DNA of 64,000 nt from Monarcha castaneiventris obscurior (taxonomy: Eukaryota; Chordata; Aves; Passeriformes; Monarchidae). The translations under genes and the position numbers were made by a program. Where the stretch lies: NCBI GenBank assembly GCA_026261815.1, contig JAMPIT010000862.1, forward strand, positions 310,001 to 374,000, in the 5' to 3' direction. This document shows, piece by piece, positions 12,701 to 24,900 of this stretch (the first letter of the stretch is position 1; every line of letters starts with the position of its first letter). The notes beneath the pieces were generated by a model. It made no database searches and was not told where the DNA came from. It saw only the letters and a list, made by a program, of their open reading frames with translations.

Positions 12701-14964
12701 TTGTGCTGGGGATGGCTCTTATATCGTTTTGTACTTGGGCATACGTTAAGTACTCTGGGGAATTCAGAGAAGTTGGAACAGCCATTGATCAGATCGCTGA
12801 AGCTATATGGGAACAGGTTGGTATCTGTTTTTATTGCAAAATCTTGCTGTCTTGAGCAGACATATCAAACAGTTTCTGTTCAGTGCTGAGAGGGAAAAGC
12901 TGGTCTAGACCTAATAGAGAATGCTAGTGCTGCCAAAGGGAAAATCTGCTCAGCAGAGTGACTGCTCTCTTCAGGAACAGATGCTGCACACAGGGAATGT
13001 TAAATAAGCGTAGGATATTATCAGAAAAGTGTTACTTAAGGTGCAGAAGGTTACTTAGTAGGTGCTTTGATGGTAAAGAGTGGAGGGACTCTACAAAACT
13101 CTTTTTCCCTATTCATAGCAAGGAATTGTTTTTAAAGTTACGTTTATAGATAAGCTTGTCCTTATGTGGTGGATAAAATATCTCAGATGGTGCAGCAGGA
13201 AAGGGGAAACGCTGCCCTCCTCTCCTGGTGTGATGCCGAAGGGCTGATGAGTCCTTGGAGAGAACTGCCTGGGTGATGGCTTTCAGCAGCTGCTACCAGA
13301 GGGTGCCCAGCAGGTTTCTTCCATCAGGGAGACTTGTGCTGTCTGTGACAGCTTCAGTCAGTGCAACTGCTGTTTGCAAGGAATCCTCAAAAAATTCCTG
13401 AAAGAAAAGATGTGAGTGTAGGGACAACAGAGCTGGAGGAGAAAACTTTCTGCATAGAGCTTTTGCTGCCTGAACTCAGTTGATACAGCTGTGCCAGTAA
13501 GGCAAATGTAGAGCATTCCTGACCAGTAGTTTTTGGACTGACTAGCTATGTCCAGTGCCAGCAGAAGGGAAACACTTCTCTGCTGTTTTTACTGGCAATA
13601 AAGGGCGCACTGAGCTTATCTGGGGTGACATTAAAGCGTGTCCTGTGAGGCATGAGCAGATAACTAACTGCAGCCTTCTGCACAGATGCTTGCTCCTACA
13701 GCTGAAAAATTCCCGTGTTCAAGGCTTATCCTAGGCATTGGTACACTAGGCCTAGCTGAGCAGCCTGCTGAGGGTCCTAGTCAGGTTTTGAGTTACACTA
13801 GAGCAGAAAAAGTGGATTTTTAAAAATGGGGAAATGAGCCTCAGTAAATAAATTGGTAATTAGATCTTAAGTTAGCACCATGAACTACTGATTGAAATTG
13901 AGGCTCTCCAGTTCTACTGGAGCTGCTGCTGCAGGATACCCCCGAGCACGTAAGGCTGTGTTTGGGTGCTACCTCTGCTACCTTCCCTGGAAGGGGGAGA
14001 ACTTGGCTTATGCTGGCAGGAGCCTGCCGTTTGTGGGCTGGAGGAAGGTGGTCTCCAAAAAACCTCAGCAGTGTTGCTGTTAGAGCTGCACATCACCAGT
14101 AATATGCAAAGCACTGCAGGTCCTGTCTGAGTCTCTCTGACTGAATACACAATCTTACTGTTGATTTTTCTGAATCTCTGCCTTTCTTTTCCCTCCTTGC
14201 TTCAGAGGAATCCCAGGAAGGTGAGAAGTTACTGGCAATCAGGTTTTTTTTTTTTTCTGAACTTGATTGACTTTCTGCTGTGTTGTGAGAGCCGGTTTTC
14301 CTAACAGCTGAATTCGTGTTTTAGGTGTTTTCCAAACTCTTTGAAGTCCTTAGACGCCGAACGGTTCGTCGTGCTCTTACATCAGTGCCGCGACAGCGAC
14401 TCTCATCCAACAATAACAAGAAGAAAAACTAGCCAGTATTTTTAACTTTCTTTCTGTATCTGAAGTGTTCACACTTACACATATAGGACAATAAGCTGGA
14501 CCGTCTGGGCCGGTCTGCATAAATGCTGTAACCATACCAGACTGATGCTGCATATGGGGTATGGAATTGCACATCCATCTTCTAGGAACTGTAAAGTGGT
14601 TTGAATTCAGTGAAATACTGCTGTGTAGGAGGGGTATCACTTGTGTCCATAGCATGTGACTGCTTTAACCTCATTACTCTAGCAGCAAAATTCATTTCTC
14701 TTTCAGTTCATGCCACTTTGTGTCAGACTTCATCATTCTAAGTTTTTTCATGATTTCAAGTCTCATCTCTTTATATGCTTTTATATCTTATTTTCCTTGG
14801 TTACCTCATTTTCTTGTTTCTTTTGCACATTTCTCATTCCACAGGTGTTGAAGCCCATGAGTGATAATTTGATGGAGGATCATATGAGGCAGTCTGTAAA
14901 AAACTCTATCAAAGCAGGCCTGACCGAGCAGGTGTCTCACCATGCCAGACTAAAGACAGACTGA
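724..14964 (+). CDS. ATL2: Atlastin-2, 3' part (dynamin-like ER fusion GTPase)
   Basis: Integral ER-membrane GTPase that fuses ER tubules. Ten constitutive exons are read in phase: 724-858, 2523-2627, 3369-3419, 5511-5567, 6157-6249, 6508-6646, 7481-7608, 9763-9819, 10594-10665 and 12385-12816. The canonical tail is 14845-14964, stop TGA 14962-14964. Visible in order: switch I region ([14 protein letters not shown]), G3 box DTQG, G4-type RD in [11 protein letters not shown], the three-helix middle domain, two hydrophobic hairpin segments ([18 protein letters not shown] and [18 protein letters not shown]), then the amphipathic tail ending HHARLKTD. The tail, [17 protein letters not shown] and [10 protein letters not shown] match ATL2 rather than ATL1 or ATL3 as I know them. 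The first coding exons, with the P-loop GKS, lie before the window. No frameshift or stop was seen. Introns are small to moderate. AATAAA signals follow at 15041-15062. The gene is convergent with EIF4A3. Confidence 0.96.
990..1147 (+). repeat. CR1 LINE fragment (3' end)
   Basis: The sequence begins GGCTGTGGATGCCCCATCCT and runs through GAGCAACCTGGTCTAGTG to a tail with GATTCTAAAA. This is the well-known 3' end of avian CR1 elements, truncated at its 5' end as usual. It is inserted in sense orientation in the ATL2 intron after the exon ending at 858. Confidence 0.85.
14206..14220 (+). CDS. ATL2: ATL2 alternative 15-nt microexon
   Basis: A 15-nt exon encoding RNPRK sits between a TTCAG acceptor and a GTGAGA donor, in phase 0 with the exon ending at 12816. 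From memory, a mammalian ATL2 splice form carries a very similar five-residue insert (RSPRK) just before the VFSKLFEV tail, so this looks like its orthologue. It would be used together with the alternative terminal exon at 14325. The identification rests on position, phase and the remembered isoform. Confidence 0.75.
14325..14432 (+). CDS. ATL2: ATL2 alternative terminal exon (basic tail isoform)
   Basis: It follows a TTTTAG acceptor in phase 0 and encodes 35 residues that begin [12 protein letters not shown] and end SSNNNKKKN, stop TAG at 14430-14432. The sequence matches the alternative C-terminus of mammalian ATL2 (isoform ATL2-2). It replaces the amphipathic tail of the canonical isoform with a strongly basic tail. 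The two mammalian isoforms are reported to differ in autoinhibition. This exon lies 5' of the canonical tail exon, so tail choice is alternative splicing with alternative termination. No AATAAA follows before the next exon, so the message may share the downstream poly(A) sites. Confidence 0.85.
   Translation: MFSKLFEVLRRRTVRRALTSVPRQRLSSNNNKKKN
14845..14964 (+). CDS. ATL2: ATL2 canonical terminal exon
   Basis: Phase-0 exon after a CATTCCACAG acceptor. It encodes 39 residues beginning [16 protein letters not shown] and ending HHARLKTD, then TGA. This is the amphipathic C-terminal tail of the canonical ATL2 isoform, which in the family promotes lipid destabilisation. The 3' UTR is short if it ends at the AATAAA cluster at 15041-15062. 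Confidence 0.93.
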   Translation: MLKPMSDNLMEDHMRQSVKNSIKAGLTEQVSHHARLKTD

Positions 14965-15641
14965 CAGTTCGTCTCCTCTTCAACTCTGCCCTCTCATCCT
15001 AGACATGCTTGCTGTACCATGAGAACTCAATAATAATAATAATAAAAAAAAATAAAAATAAACCAAAGTTTACAATCAACTGTAGAAGTAGTTTAGTGTG
15101 ATTGGCTTCACAGATTGCTGCCATCACCGGGGAAGAGTTAAGTTTGTCAGTGCTCAGCTTCTCAGACAAACTGGTGCCATGGAGCCCGCTGGGGTGGGAG
15201 GGAGTGGCTCAGTTTTACCTAGTCCTGGTGCCCCGTGCTTTGGGGAGGGAGGGGAGCTTCCCCAGCAGCGCTGTGAGTCCGTGCAGGCTCTGGCTTACAG
15301 GGGGAGCCTGTCCCCTGCAGGAGCTGACTTCAGGGAAGTGTAATGAGCAGACCCACAGCGGGTGTGCGCTCACCAAACGTCCCCAGCTCGGCACCGCCCC
15401 CGCCAGCTCCAGCGAGCGTTCCTGTGTGTGCAGCCCGTGGAGCCAGCGCAGCGGCCACTCCATTGCAGCGTCTCTTGCTTTCTTGCCTTTACCAGTGTTA
15501 CACAGATGCATGTGCTGGTTCCTCACGCAGAACTGGGGTGTCAGGGAGGCAGTGGCTCAGCACAGAGGGTGTCTTGCCTTGAACTCGCAGACCTGGTCCC
15601 GAGGGAAGTGCATATCGGAACTGAGCTGTCTTTTTCTGCAG

Positions 15642-15734
15642 TTTAGCCTTCATGTATATAATATTGCCATTAATTCTACTGGGGAAGAAATTCCATCCAA
15701 AAATGTTGCCTACAGCTACCAAGCAATGAGTTAG
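15642..15734 (+). other. Possible third ATL2 terminal exon
   Basis: After a good polypyrimidine tract and acceptor (TTTTTCTGCAG, G at 15641), 30 codons stay open in phase 0, compatible with splicing from 12816. They encode a peptide starting FSLHVYNIAINSTGEEIP, then TAG. The peptide resembles no atlastin tail I know. It could be an alternative exon or a chance open stretch in a long 3' UTR. Confidence 0.3.
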
Positions 15735-16200
15735 GATTGTCTGTACAGTGTGTTTAGTTTTTATTTTTTAAGAAATCACAGATAGGGCATGTATATGAAA
15801 TATAAATATATAAATACAATTTTGTATCAAAGTTTTGTAGTTTATGGCAAAACCTGGTTCTGTGGTAGCTAAGTGCAGTTCCTGTAAAGGAATGTTTGTG
15901 GCTCATGTAAATGTGTGAATGCATCAACAATTTGAAGTTTTTTGATATATTTGTGATATTTACCTGCCTTGAGCACTGCAATCTCTCACCCCCTTGGGAA
16001 AATCAATGGGAATGTTTGTTGTGAAACTCTTGTCTTCTGTTGCATTTTAAAGTTATTTCCTGTAATTTATTTTCAGTACATGATTAAAATCAGTTGTGTA
16101 TATATGAAATGAAATCCGTGCTTATTTTTAAAAGATGTTCAAGTATTGTATTCTACTACATAAACTATGTCAAATACTTATCCTGACAATTATATGAACA
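15735..16200 (+). other. AT-rich block, possible distal ATL2 3' UTR
   Basis: The sequence changes abruptly from GC-rich (15,100-15,600) to AT-rich, with long T and A runs and motifs such as TATAAATATATAAATAC. This looks like a vertebrate 3' UTR. There is no canonical AATAAA at its end, only ATTAAA near 16,084. It may be the distal 3' UTR of ATL2; the strand is inferred from the neighbour. Confidence 0.35.
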
Positions 16201-16259
16201 GATTTGTTCTATTGTACTTCATAGCTTTCTATTGAAGCCGATGTTCCTCTCATGCTTGT

Positions 16260-18790
16260 CTCTGGAAGGTGACCTCTGTCCAGCTCATACCCCCTCCCTG
16301 TATAGGAAACCCTCCTGCTGTTCCTAAGCACGCTTTTGACTTGTGGAGTTGCTTGTCAGATTCTGCCCTCCGACAATTGTATCACTCTGAAATCTTGTTA
16401 CTGGCTTTACTTTCATTCTTGGCTCAATCAGTATCAACTGTGTGGAGTGTAAAGGCAGCTAAATAATTAACTGCTGTAGTTTCAGCTGGAACTGGCTGTG
16501 TGCAATAGCTGGGTTTTTGCATTCCTAAATGGTAACAATTTTCATCAACATTTGAGCTTTAACATCTCCCCTCTCTCGAGTGAGGGAAATCATCTGTCTA
16601 GGACTAAAGCAATTGCACTGTGACTTTTGCACCGCGAAGAACTGCTGGGGAGTGGTGGTTACCTGCCCTCTGCAGGTGAGGGCTCAGCTCCAGGGGAATG
16701 ATGCTAAAGATGAGGTAGGAATGTCGCATTTTATGATATCTCAACCTGTACAGATTAAATACTGTTATTCAAACAAGCCCATGCTTTGGTGATTAATCTC
16801 TTACTAATCAAATGAATCACACGGGGGCTGGCAGGGCCACGCCTGCCCTTGCTGCTCGTGTTCCCCAGGAAAACGCGAATCGGATTTGAGGCTGTGCTCT
16901 GCAGAGATGGCAAAAGGAGAACTCTTCCCAGCATGTGGACAAGGAGTTGCAAGGCTTTGTCTGGACTCTTCTTCAGGGTCTTTGTGGGGAGGGTTCCTGA
17001 ACACTGCCGTGAAGCTGCAGAAGGAATGTAAAACCCCCTCGAACTTGTGGGAGGGATCAAAGGGAGGGGTCAAGATGACTTTTAATGAAGTGTGGGAAAT
17101 TGATGTTTTAGGGGATAAAAGGGGCTGGTCAAGTGGCAGCAGGGTGCTGGTGCATGCCCTTGTCTGGCCATGCTGACTGTTAACCCCATCTCACCCTTTC
17201 CTGGAAGAGGGGGTTCCATTCTGTCTGCACGTGTGCATCGAGGTCAAAGTGCCAGGGACTGGAATGGGAGCTGGGGTCACAGGGGCTGCATGTTTGGAGT
17301 GGCAGCAGCCTGCAGCGAGCTTGTGTCACTTGAACAGTGAGCTGGATTTAGCCAGCAAGTGGGGTAAGGGGCTTGGGAGCCTGGTGTTGGAGCAGTTCTA
17401 AGTCTGGGCTGGACACATCTATTTTTGCATGAGGCAGCTGGAGGGACAAGGTCTGGGCGGATCTGGAGGGTGTGGGGTTTAACTGGGATCCTTTTTTACG
17501 TGTAACTCCCTCTGTGGACCCAAAAGAGGCTCTGCAAGGGCCAGTTAAGGACAGACTCAGGTCTCAAGGGCAGCTGCTGCGGGCAGGCACAGTGGGGATG
17601 TGCAAGGGCGGGCTGAACCAGCCACTGCCGTGCAGCTGTGGGCCATGCTCGTGTGCTGGTTACTGGAGCACACTGGTGCTACAGAGGCTGGATACTGGAC
17701 TGGAGGAGCTGAGCCTCCTTGCCCAGTTACTGGAAGGATCCAGGGCCTGCGTATTTCCCCCAAAAGCCCTTCATGGGGACCAGAAGGAGGGGCAGGGTGA
17801 GGGTGCTGGTGCTGCTGTGCCAGTGCTGAAGCCGTATGGATGGTGTGAGCATGTTCCATGTGTGTGCCCGGTGGGAATGCTGGCTTAGGCCTGCTGCTGG
17901 TGGCACACGGGGGCATGAAGCCGTAGTGGCCTCACCTCCATGGGCAATCCCTTACAGTCAGCACTCCATAGAACAAGCTCAGTATTTCTCACCTCCTGTC
18001 TGTGCTGTTAAGAACATCAGGTTGGTGCACAGGAACTGAGGAGCTTCACCAGCAGAACACACGGGGGCATAAAGGAGGTGACGGCTGCTTTCTGTACCCT
18101 GGGCTACTCCACTGCTGCTCAGGAAAGGAGCTCTGAGAGCTGATCCAATTCTGTGCAAACTGTGCTGCATTCAGGCCTCGCTTCCCCTGTCCTCTCTGAG
18201 CATGCAAAAAGCCCTACAGAGCAGGAAAAGCAGAGAGCAGGACACGGTAACTGACCTCTGGCCAACTCCTGCCTCACAAAGGGACACAGCAGAGTGAGAT
18301 GGGAAAGCCACCTGGAAGATCCTACAGCTGGCAAAGTACAGCATCGTGCCAGAGAGACACAGGGGAGGATGGAACGAGGAACAGCAGCAGAAAGAGGTGG
18401 AGAGGGTGACAACGATACTTGTTGCTTCTGTTACTTCAGGAAGTGCCTGCCCAAGTTCCTTGGGAGGGGAAATCCTCATCTGGAGCAACAAGTGTGGTGA
18501 TTTCTGGCAGGAAATTTCTGGCTATCTTGTAACTCAATTTTCCTACAGCAGGCTAGGGCCAGGCCAGATTTTTCCTGTAGATGTCTGATCCTTAAAGGTT
18601 AAGTTAAGGAAACTAAAAGTACATCACGTGGCATGGCACAATAACAACGAAAGGGTAGGGAACAGGAAGCCCTGTATTTTGTGAACCCAGATACAGGGAG
18701 CGTCCAATGTTTTTTTTCATTATGCAAGCCAAGCATGGCAATATCTCAAAACTCCCTGCCTCTTACTATGCTGGGTTAAAGTAATTAAGC
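16260..18790. other. Intergenic region between convergent ATL2 and EIF4A3
   Basis: I see no exon with a convincing splice context, no recognisable repeat family and no RNA gene here. Open frames are short and lack family resemblance. The region separates the 3' ends of two convergent genes. Confidence 0.6.
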
Positions 18791-18816
18791 CCAGGTTATG
18801 GTAAAACTTCCTTTTT

Positions 18817-18822
18817 TTTATT
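18817..18822 (-). terminator. EIF4A3: EIF4A3 polyadenylation signal
   Basis: AATAAA on the minus strand (TTTATT on plus), about 160 nt past the TGA stop, giving a compact 3' UTR. It is the first canonical signal after the stop. Confidence 0.75.
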
Positions 18823-18978
18823 GAAAAACATGGGTGGGAGTACAGACAGTATTTACACAAGTTCCCAAGTGCAGCTCAACTCAAGAACATATGACCAAAA
18901 ATATGAGAAAAGGATGTGGGTCCAAACCAGAATTATGGAGGGTACCAAATGGTACAACTTCCTGCTAACCACAGACCT

Positions 18979-21900
18979 TCAGATAAGATCAGCAACTGAA
19001 ACAAGAGAAAATTAAGAAATTAAAAGTATGAACTGAGTGAGCTGAGAGCCACAGCCCAGCGGGACAGCACAGCACTGCTGCTCCTGGGTTCTTGCCAGAA
19101 CCAAGCCTGTGGCATTTGTCTCCCAGGTGCAGCACAGCAGCTCCCCAGGGCAGGAGGGAGGAGCCCTCACCGTTCATGGGCATCTCGTCGATCTGGGTGG
19201 AGTAGTACTGCTCGATGTCCCGCAGGATGCGGATGTCGTCGTTCTTCACAAAGTTGATGGCGACGCCTTTCCGGCCGTACCTGCCCGAGCGGCCGATCCT
19301 GCGGAGGCACGAGGGAAGAGGGAATGGAGCCACCGAGGGAAGAGTCCCCCAGGCACAGGGCCCTGTGGGAAGGCCCAGCCTACCTGTGGATGTAGAGTTC
19401 TCTGTTGTTGGGAAGGTCGTAGTTAATGATCAGCGACACCTGAGGCACATCCAGGCCTCGAGCCCAAACGTCTGTGGAAATAAGAACTCGGCTGCAAAGA
19501 AAAAGGCACAGTTAGGACTTTTCCTGGGAACTCCCAATCTCCAGCACAGAGCAGCCCCTGCTCTTCTGTGCTCCCCCCTGCTCACAGCACACCAGCAGCA
19601 CCCACACTGAACTGCATGGAAAGCTGGCTCTTGCACTATCACCAAACTTCAGTCAAGACAGGACCAACACAGCTTGGATCTTTCAGAAGGAATAATGCTC
19701 CCAGGTGTTTAAAATACAGAGGATGGAGCACAAGTATTTTTTCCTTGATGTATTTCAAATGCAGCAACTCCCAATGTCTTCTGCAAAACCAAACAGTCTA
19801 GTTCTACACCCAGAAGGATGAGCATCCCCCTCCTTGGAAAGTGGCAATTTCCCAACCCTTCACCACCACAGGGGAGAGATGGAAATCAGAGTTCTCCCTG
19901 ATCTGAGCTGAACAAAGCCTTGAGAGGAGAGGTATTATGGGGTTCCCTGCCCTGAGGCAGCACTGATGCAAGCAGCGCTGTTTGGGGCATTTACCTTGCA
20001 CCAGATCTGAACTCTTTCATGATGGACTCTCTCTCCTTTTGGGGCATGTCCCCGTGCATGGATGAAACGGTGAAGTTGGCTTCCCTCATCTTCTCTGTGA
20101 GCCAGTCGACCTGTGAACACAGCCTGGGTTAGCTTTGCTCAGGCAGCCAAACAGCAGCTGAGCTCCAGAGGGATTGCAGAGATGAGCTGGTATGGACTGA
20201 GAGACACTTCCACAAGCATTCTGAGACTAAGGGAAGTAAATAATCCTTACAAACACCAGGTGTGTGATACTTTCAGGGCTCCACAAGCCCTGAAAGGAAA
20301 TGAATTAAGAGCATTTATTCAGAAGGGGTGGTTCTGCTCCAGGAGTTACAGGCAATTAGATTGAGCACATTCTTACCTACTTCTCTAAAAAGGCAATTCC
20401 TGTCAGCTCTATCAGGTCTGCCTCTGTTGTTTTAAGTTAGGCACATCCCAAAGGTTTAACCTATGGTCCTACTGAACTATTTCCCAATGGATCAACCCGA
20501 CCCCTAAACTAACCCAGCACTGTTTGAGTCACCCTCAGGAAGTACCATGCCCCTCTGATGGCCTCTGTACCTTTCTCTTGGTGTTACAAAAGATGACAGC
20601 CTGGGTGATGGTCAGTGTGTCGTAGAGATCACACAAGGTATCAAACTTCCACTCTTCCCTCTCCACAGCCACAAAAAACTGCTTGATTCCTTCGAGGGTC
20701 AACTCATCACTGCAGGGAAGAACACCACAAGCAGGTGAATAGCTTTGAGAAGGGCTGGCTGTGCTTCACCAGACACCACCCCTCTGCCCTGTGTGCTCTG
20801 GGTTGCTGGGTCCAGACAGAGTCCAACTTCTAGAAACTCCTGGGAAAACTCAGAAGGGCCTTGAACGTGACCCGTTCAGCAGAGATAGGAACTGCTCTGC
20901 TCCAGCCAATGTTCCAACAAATGGTCCAAAGGGGAATATTCCTGTTCCCAGCATTTTTACATTCCAGCTTCTTGATAAGAGAGACTGAAGTGAGTCTCAA
21001 GAAGCTCAGATGTACTAAATAGGACAGTGTAAGAACTCAGGGAAGACGGAGACTCCTCCTGAGTTACAGTGCACAAGGACCTGTGACACCACCAGATGTA
21101 AGCTATGCCTGCAAGAACATCCAGGATCAGTCAGCTAAAAGGTTTTTTGGCCTGCTATGTAATGGGAAATTGTAATAGGAAGCCTAAAAACATCCTCTGT
21201 GGGAGCCCAGGAACTGGTTAAGTGTGAAAGATGGATTCCCACATGGAGAGACTGCTGTCCTTAGGGAAGAGTGAGCGGGCAGCCGGGCTGAGCAGCAGCA
21301 CACAGAACTGGACAGGTCAGGGAGATAAAGCAGCCCCTGCTGGCAAACAGGATGGAAGCACATCTGCAAACACTCAGGAATGGTGGGAAGGAACATGAGA
21401 GACTCTCTGTACATTTAAACCAGCTAATACTGTGAACTGCACAGGGCTGGACCAACTGCTCCTGCTCTCTCCAAGGAGACTCACTCACCGTTTCACCAAG
21501 ATGCGGATGGGGTCTGTCATGAATTTGTTGGTCATTTCCAAGATTTCATGTGGCAAAGTGGCACTGATCAGAACCACCTGTGTGGCTGGGGGCAGGTATC
21601 TGTACACATCATAAATCTGCTCCTTGAAGCCTGCAGTGCAAATCAAGCCACACAGAGCAGTTAGCACATCCTTCTGACTATCCTCCTCTTTCACAATCTG
21701 ATCTGGAATTCAGTAGTGGCTCTGTACTATGGGATGAACATAACTGTGTGAATCAGTAACATCAGACAAGGCGTACTATGTAGTTTAACTCATTACAACC
21801 TATACTAACTGTAATTGTCTAACTTTTTAAACTTTAAACTTTTTAGAAGTGGGCCTGCCAGCTGGGACATCTTGGAATCTCAAAGAGGCAAGCAAAAAGC

Positions 21901-24900
21901 AAGTAAAAGGAAGACAAATGTCTTACCTTTATTGAGCATCTCATCTGCTTCATCCAAAACCAGCATTTTGATGGCACGTGTTCTTAAACTTCTGCGACGA
22001 ATCATATCTGTAAGATTTCACTCTATGAGATGAGAATGCTCTGAAAGCAAGTGAGCCCATACTGCTCCCATCACTGTCAGGGCGTTTTGGTGCAGGAGGG
22101 ACAGATGTGAGAAATACAAAATGCCAGATGAACATTATGTCAACAGAATCCACAAATCCTGATTGAGAGTCAGCCCAGTTTGGCAGCTGCTGAGTTTTGG
22201 GGTTTTTTCCCACTTGTGGGGACTGGCTCATGTTCTCCCAGTGTCAGGAGCTTGTGTAAGGGCTGTGTATTTATCAGAAGATGTGAGCTCGAAGGCCAAC
22301 ACTACCTCTGATAATTGCCATGAACAGTACATGTTCAACTCTTCATGCAGTGAAACCAGAAGGTACCAGCTGCAAATGCACCTGATCTAACAAAGACAGA
22401 GCAACCACCAGGACACAGAAAATGTGGATCTAATTTTGGCATTCATGTAGGCCTGGCTCCTATCCCCTCGAAGATTCAAGGACTGTAATACTTTTTCCTT
22501 TTTCCAAAGCCACCACATAAAGAGTCACCTCAACAATGAAAAGCAAAACACAGAGAAACTGAAAATACCATCACCACTGATTGCCCTCTAGGCTTTTCCA
22601 GGTACACCAGCAGAAGTTGTTACCTTGTTACAGTTCACATTAATGTTACATTAGCGGTGTTACAGTAAATATCAGGATTTCCTTACCAAACACGCGGCCA
22701 GGGGTGCCAGCCACAACGTGCTGCCCATAATCCAGTTTGCGGATATCCTCGCCCACGTTGGTGCCCCCGATGCAGGCATGACACTGCACGTTCATGTAGT
22801 CTCCCAGGGCCAGGAGCCCCTGTGGGGTACAAAGAAATGGCTTTGTCTCCCCAGCTCTCCTCAGGCTGCATTTATTTGTGAAGAGATGCAGGTCTGTGCA
22901 GCCATGCTGTGGGTTTTCTCAGGAGATGGCAGCACAAGGACTTAGATGGATGTTGTTACCCACACATCCACAAGAGCAGGCCTTAAGACACTGGGAACTC
23001 AGTTCCTCTGGGATCACAGCTGCTTTAGAAGTGCTGGCCTTAAAAACTCAGTTAGGACTGTGCAAAACCTCAGACTGCACAAGTAAAGGATATAATGCTG
23101 ATGAGCAAATGGCCCCGTATCAGATGACACTTTGTTATTTCTCTCAGGAACAGAAAGAAAGAGTGAAAGCTGTGCTTTCAGCTCTGATGGAAAAACCCCA
23201 GAGCACTGGCCCCAGGCCTTGCCAGTGCTTTCCAGACAGGGATTGAAATGCTCCTACCTTCTGAATCTGCACAGCCAGCTCCCGAGTAGGTGCCAGGATC
23301 AAGGCCTGGGTCTCGCGAACCTGGTTAAAACATGGGATCACGTGGGAGTTAATCACTGGCCAGAGAGCCAAGCATGCAAGAAATGATGGATCTCACAGAA
23401 CTGAAGCTGTGAAATGTCACAGCTGAAGGACTTATCACAGAATTTTGTGCTAAAAAAAAAAGTGTGCACACTTCTTGCAAAACAGAAACAAATTTCAAGC
23501 CCTTCAGTTCTGTGTGTTTGGCACCTTGCATTGCACAGGGATTCCAAGGCAATGTTTTAAAGTGTCACCTCTGAAAAATGTTATGAGCACTTTACAGAAA
23601 TGAAGCAAAAGCTTGTCCTTTCCACTTGCAACCTTTACTTTTACATCCCCATACAGTGACAGATGAGCAACAATCCAAGCCCATGGAAAACCATCCTTAT
23701 ATTCAATTGCATCTACACATCCAAGTTATACCCCAAAAACTATTGGGTGGACAAGATGCCCCTGAGCAGAACAAAAGCAAACAGTTGTCAGTCAAAGATC
23801 TAGGTTTGATTCTGTGCAATATGTGGCAACTGTTCAGAGAGTTTGAGGATGCTGTTAGGACTGTCTGAAGATAATTCTGCTTGCTGAGAGATTAACTTAG
23901 GCCTGAGAGGTGAAAGAGGTCAGCTGTTAAAGCCAACTTTATGATCACAAGACTTCATCTGAACTTATTGTGCCAGTGTGGCTTTAACAGTTAAATTGTT
24001 ACAGAGTCTGGTGAAGTTTTCAGTCAGAATTTTGTCACTGCCCATAATTAAAAGATTTCAATGTAAAGCTTCATTTATTCACTCCTAAAGAATACATTTT
24101 TACGATGAAGGCCAGTGATTTAGTAAAAAATATTTCTAGCATGTGCTGCTATGAAATTACCTGTATATCCAGGCACTGTAGAACAGAGATGGAGAATGTT
24201 GCTGTCTTCCCTGTTCCCGACTGTGACCTGAGAAACAGATGTTTGGTGAATACTCTGCATGTCTGGACAAGCAGTACAGGCAATTCCAACACATTCCACC
24301 CCTCTCCTCTCTCCCACCCCTCCATTGCAAAGAACTCAACAGTGCCAACAAAGGCTTGTTATGATCACAGAGTGATCTGCGGTCAAGCAGCTTTGAGAAC
24401 TGCAATATCAGGGATAGAACAGCCCAGGGTCCCCAGCTCCAGCATGTTCACTCCTCACCAGAGCAGCACTTAAACTTTCTGCCATCTGTCCCACATGTAC
24501 CTTTGCTCAAGTAAATGACAGATAAGCCCATGCAATTTGCCAGGCTAGTAATTCCCACTAGTGACCAAGAAAGGATTTCTTCAGTGGGATGCATATCCTT
24601 CTTTGTCTTTAAGACATAAAATATTTTGTACAGTGACTAAACCTAATAAACTTTGGCACTAACAACTGTTAGGATCACAGCAAGTTAGGAAGTTTTACTT
24701 GTCACATCATAAAGCCACAGAATAGTTTGGATTGGAAGGGAACTTAACCAACATCCATCTCCATCCCCCCTGCCATGAGAAGGGACACCTTCAACTAGAC
24801 CACGTTGCCCAGAGCCGCATCCAGTCTGGCTTTGAGCACTTCCAGGGATGGGGCATCCACAGCTGCTCTGTCCAACCTGTCCCAGTGTCCCACCAATTTC

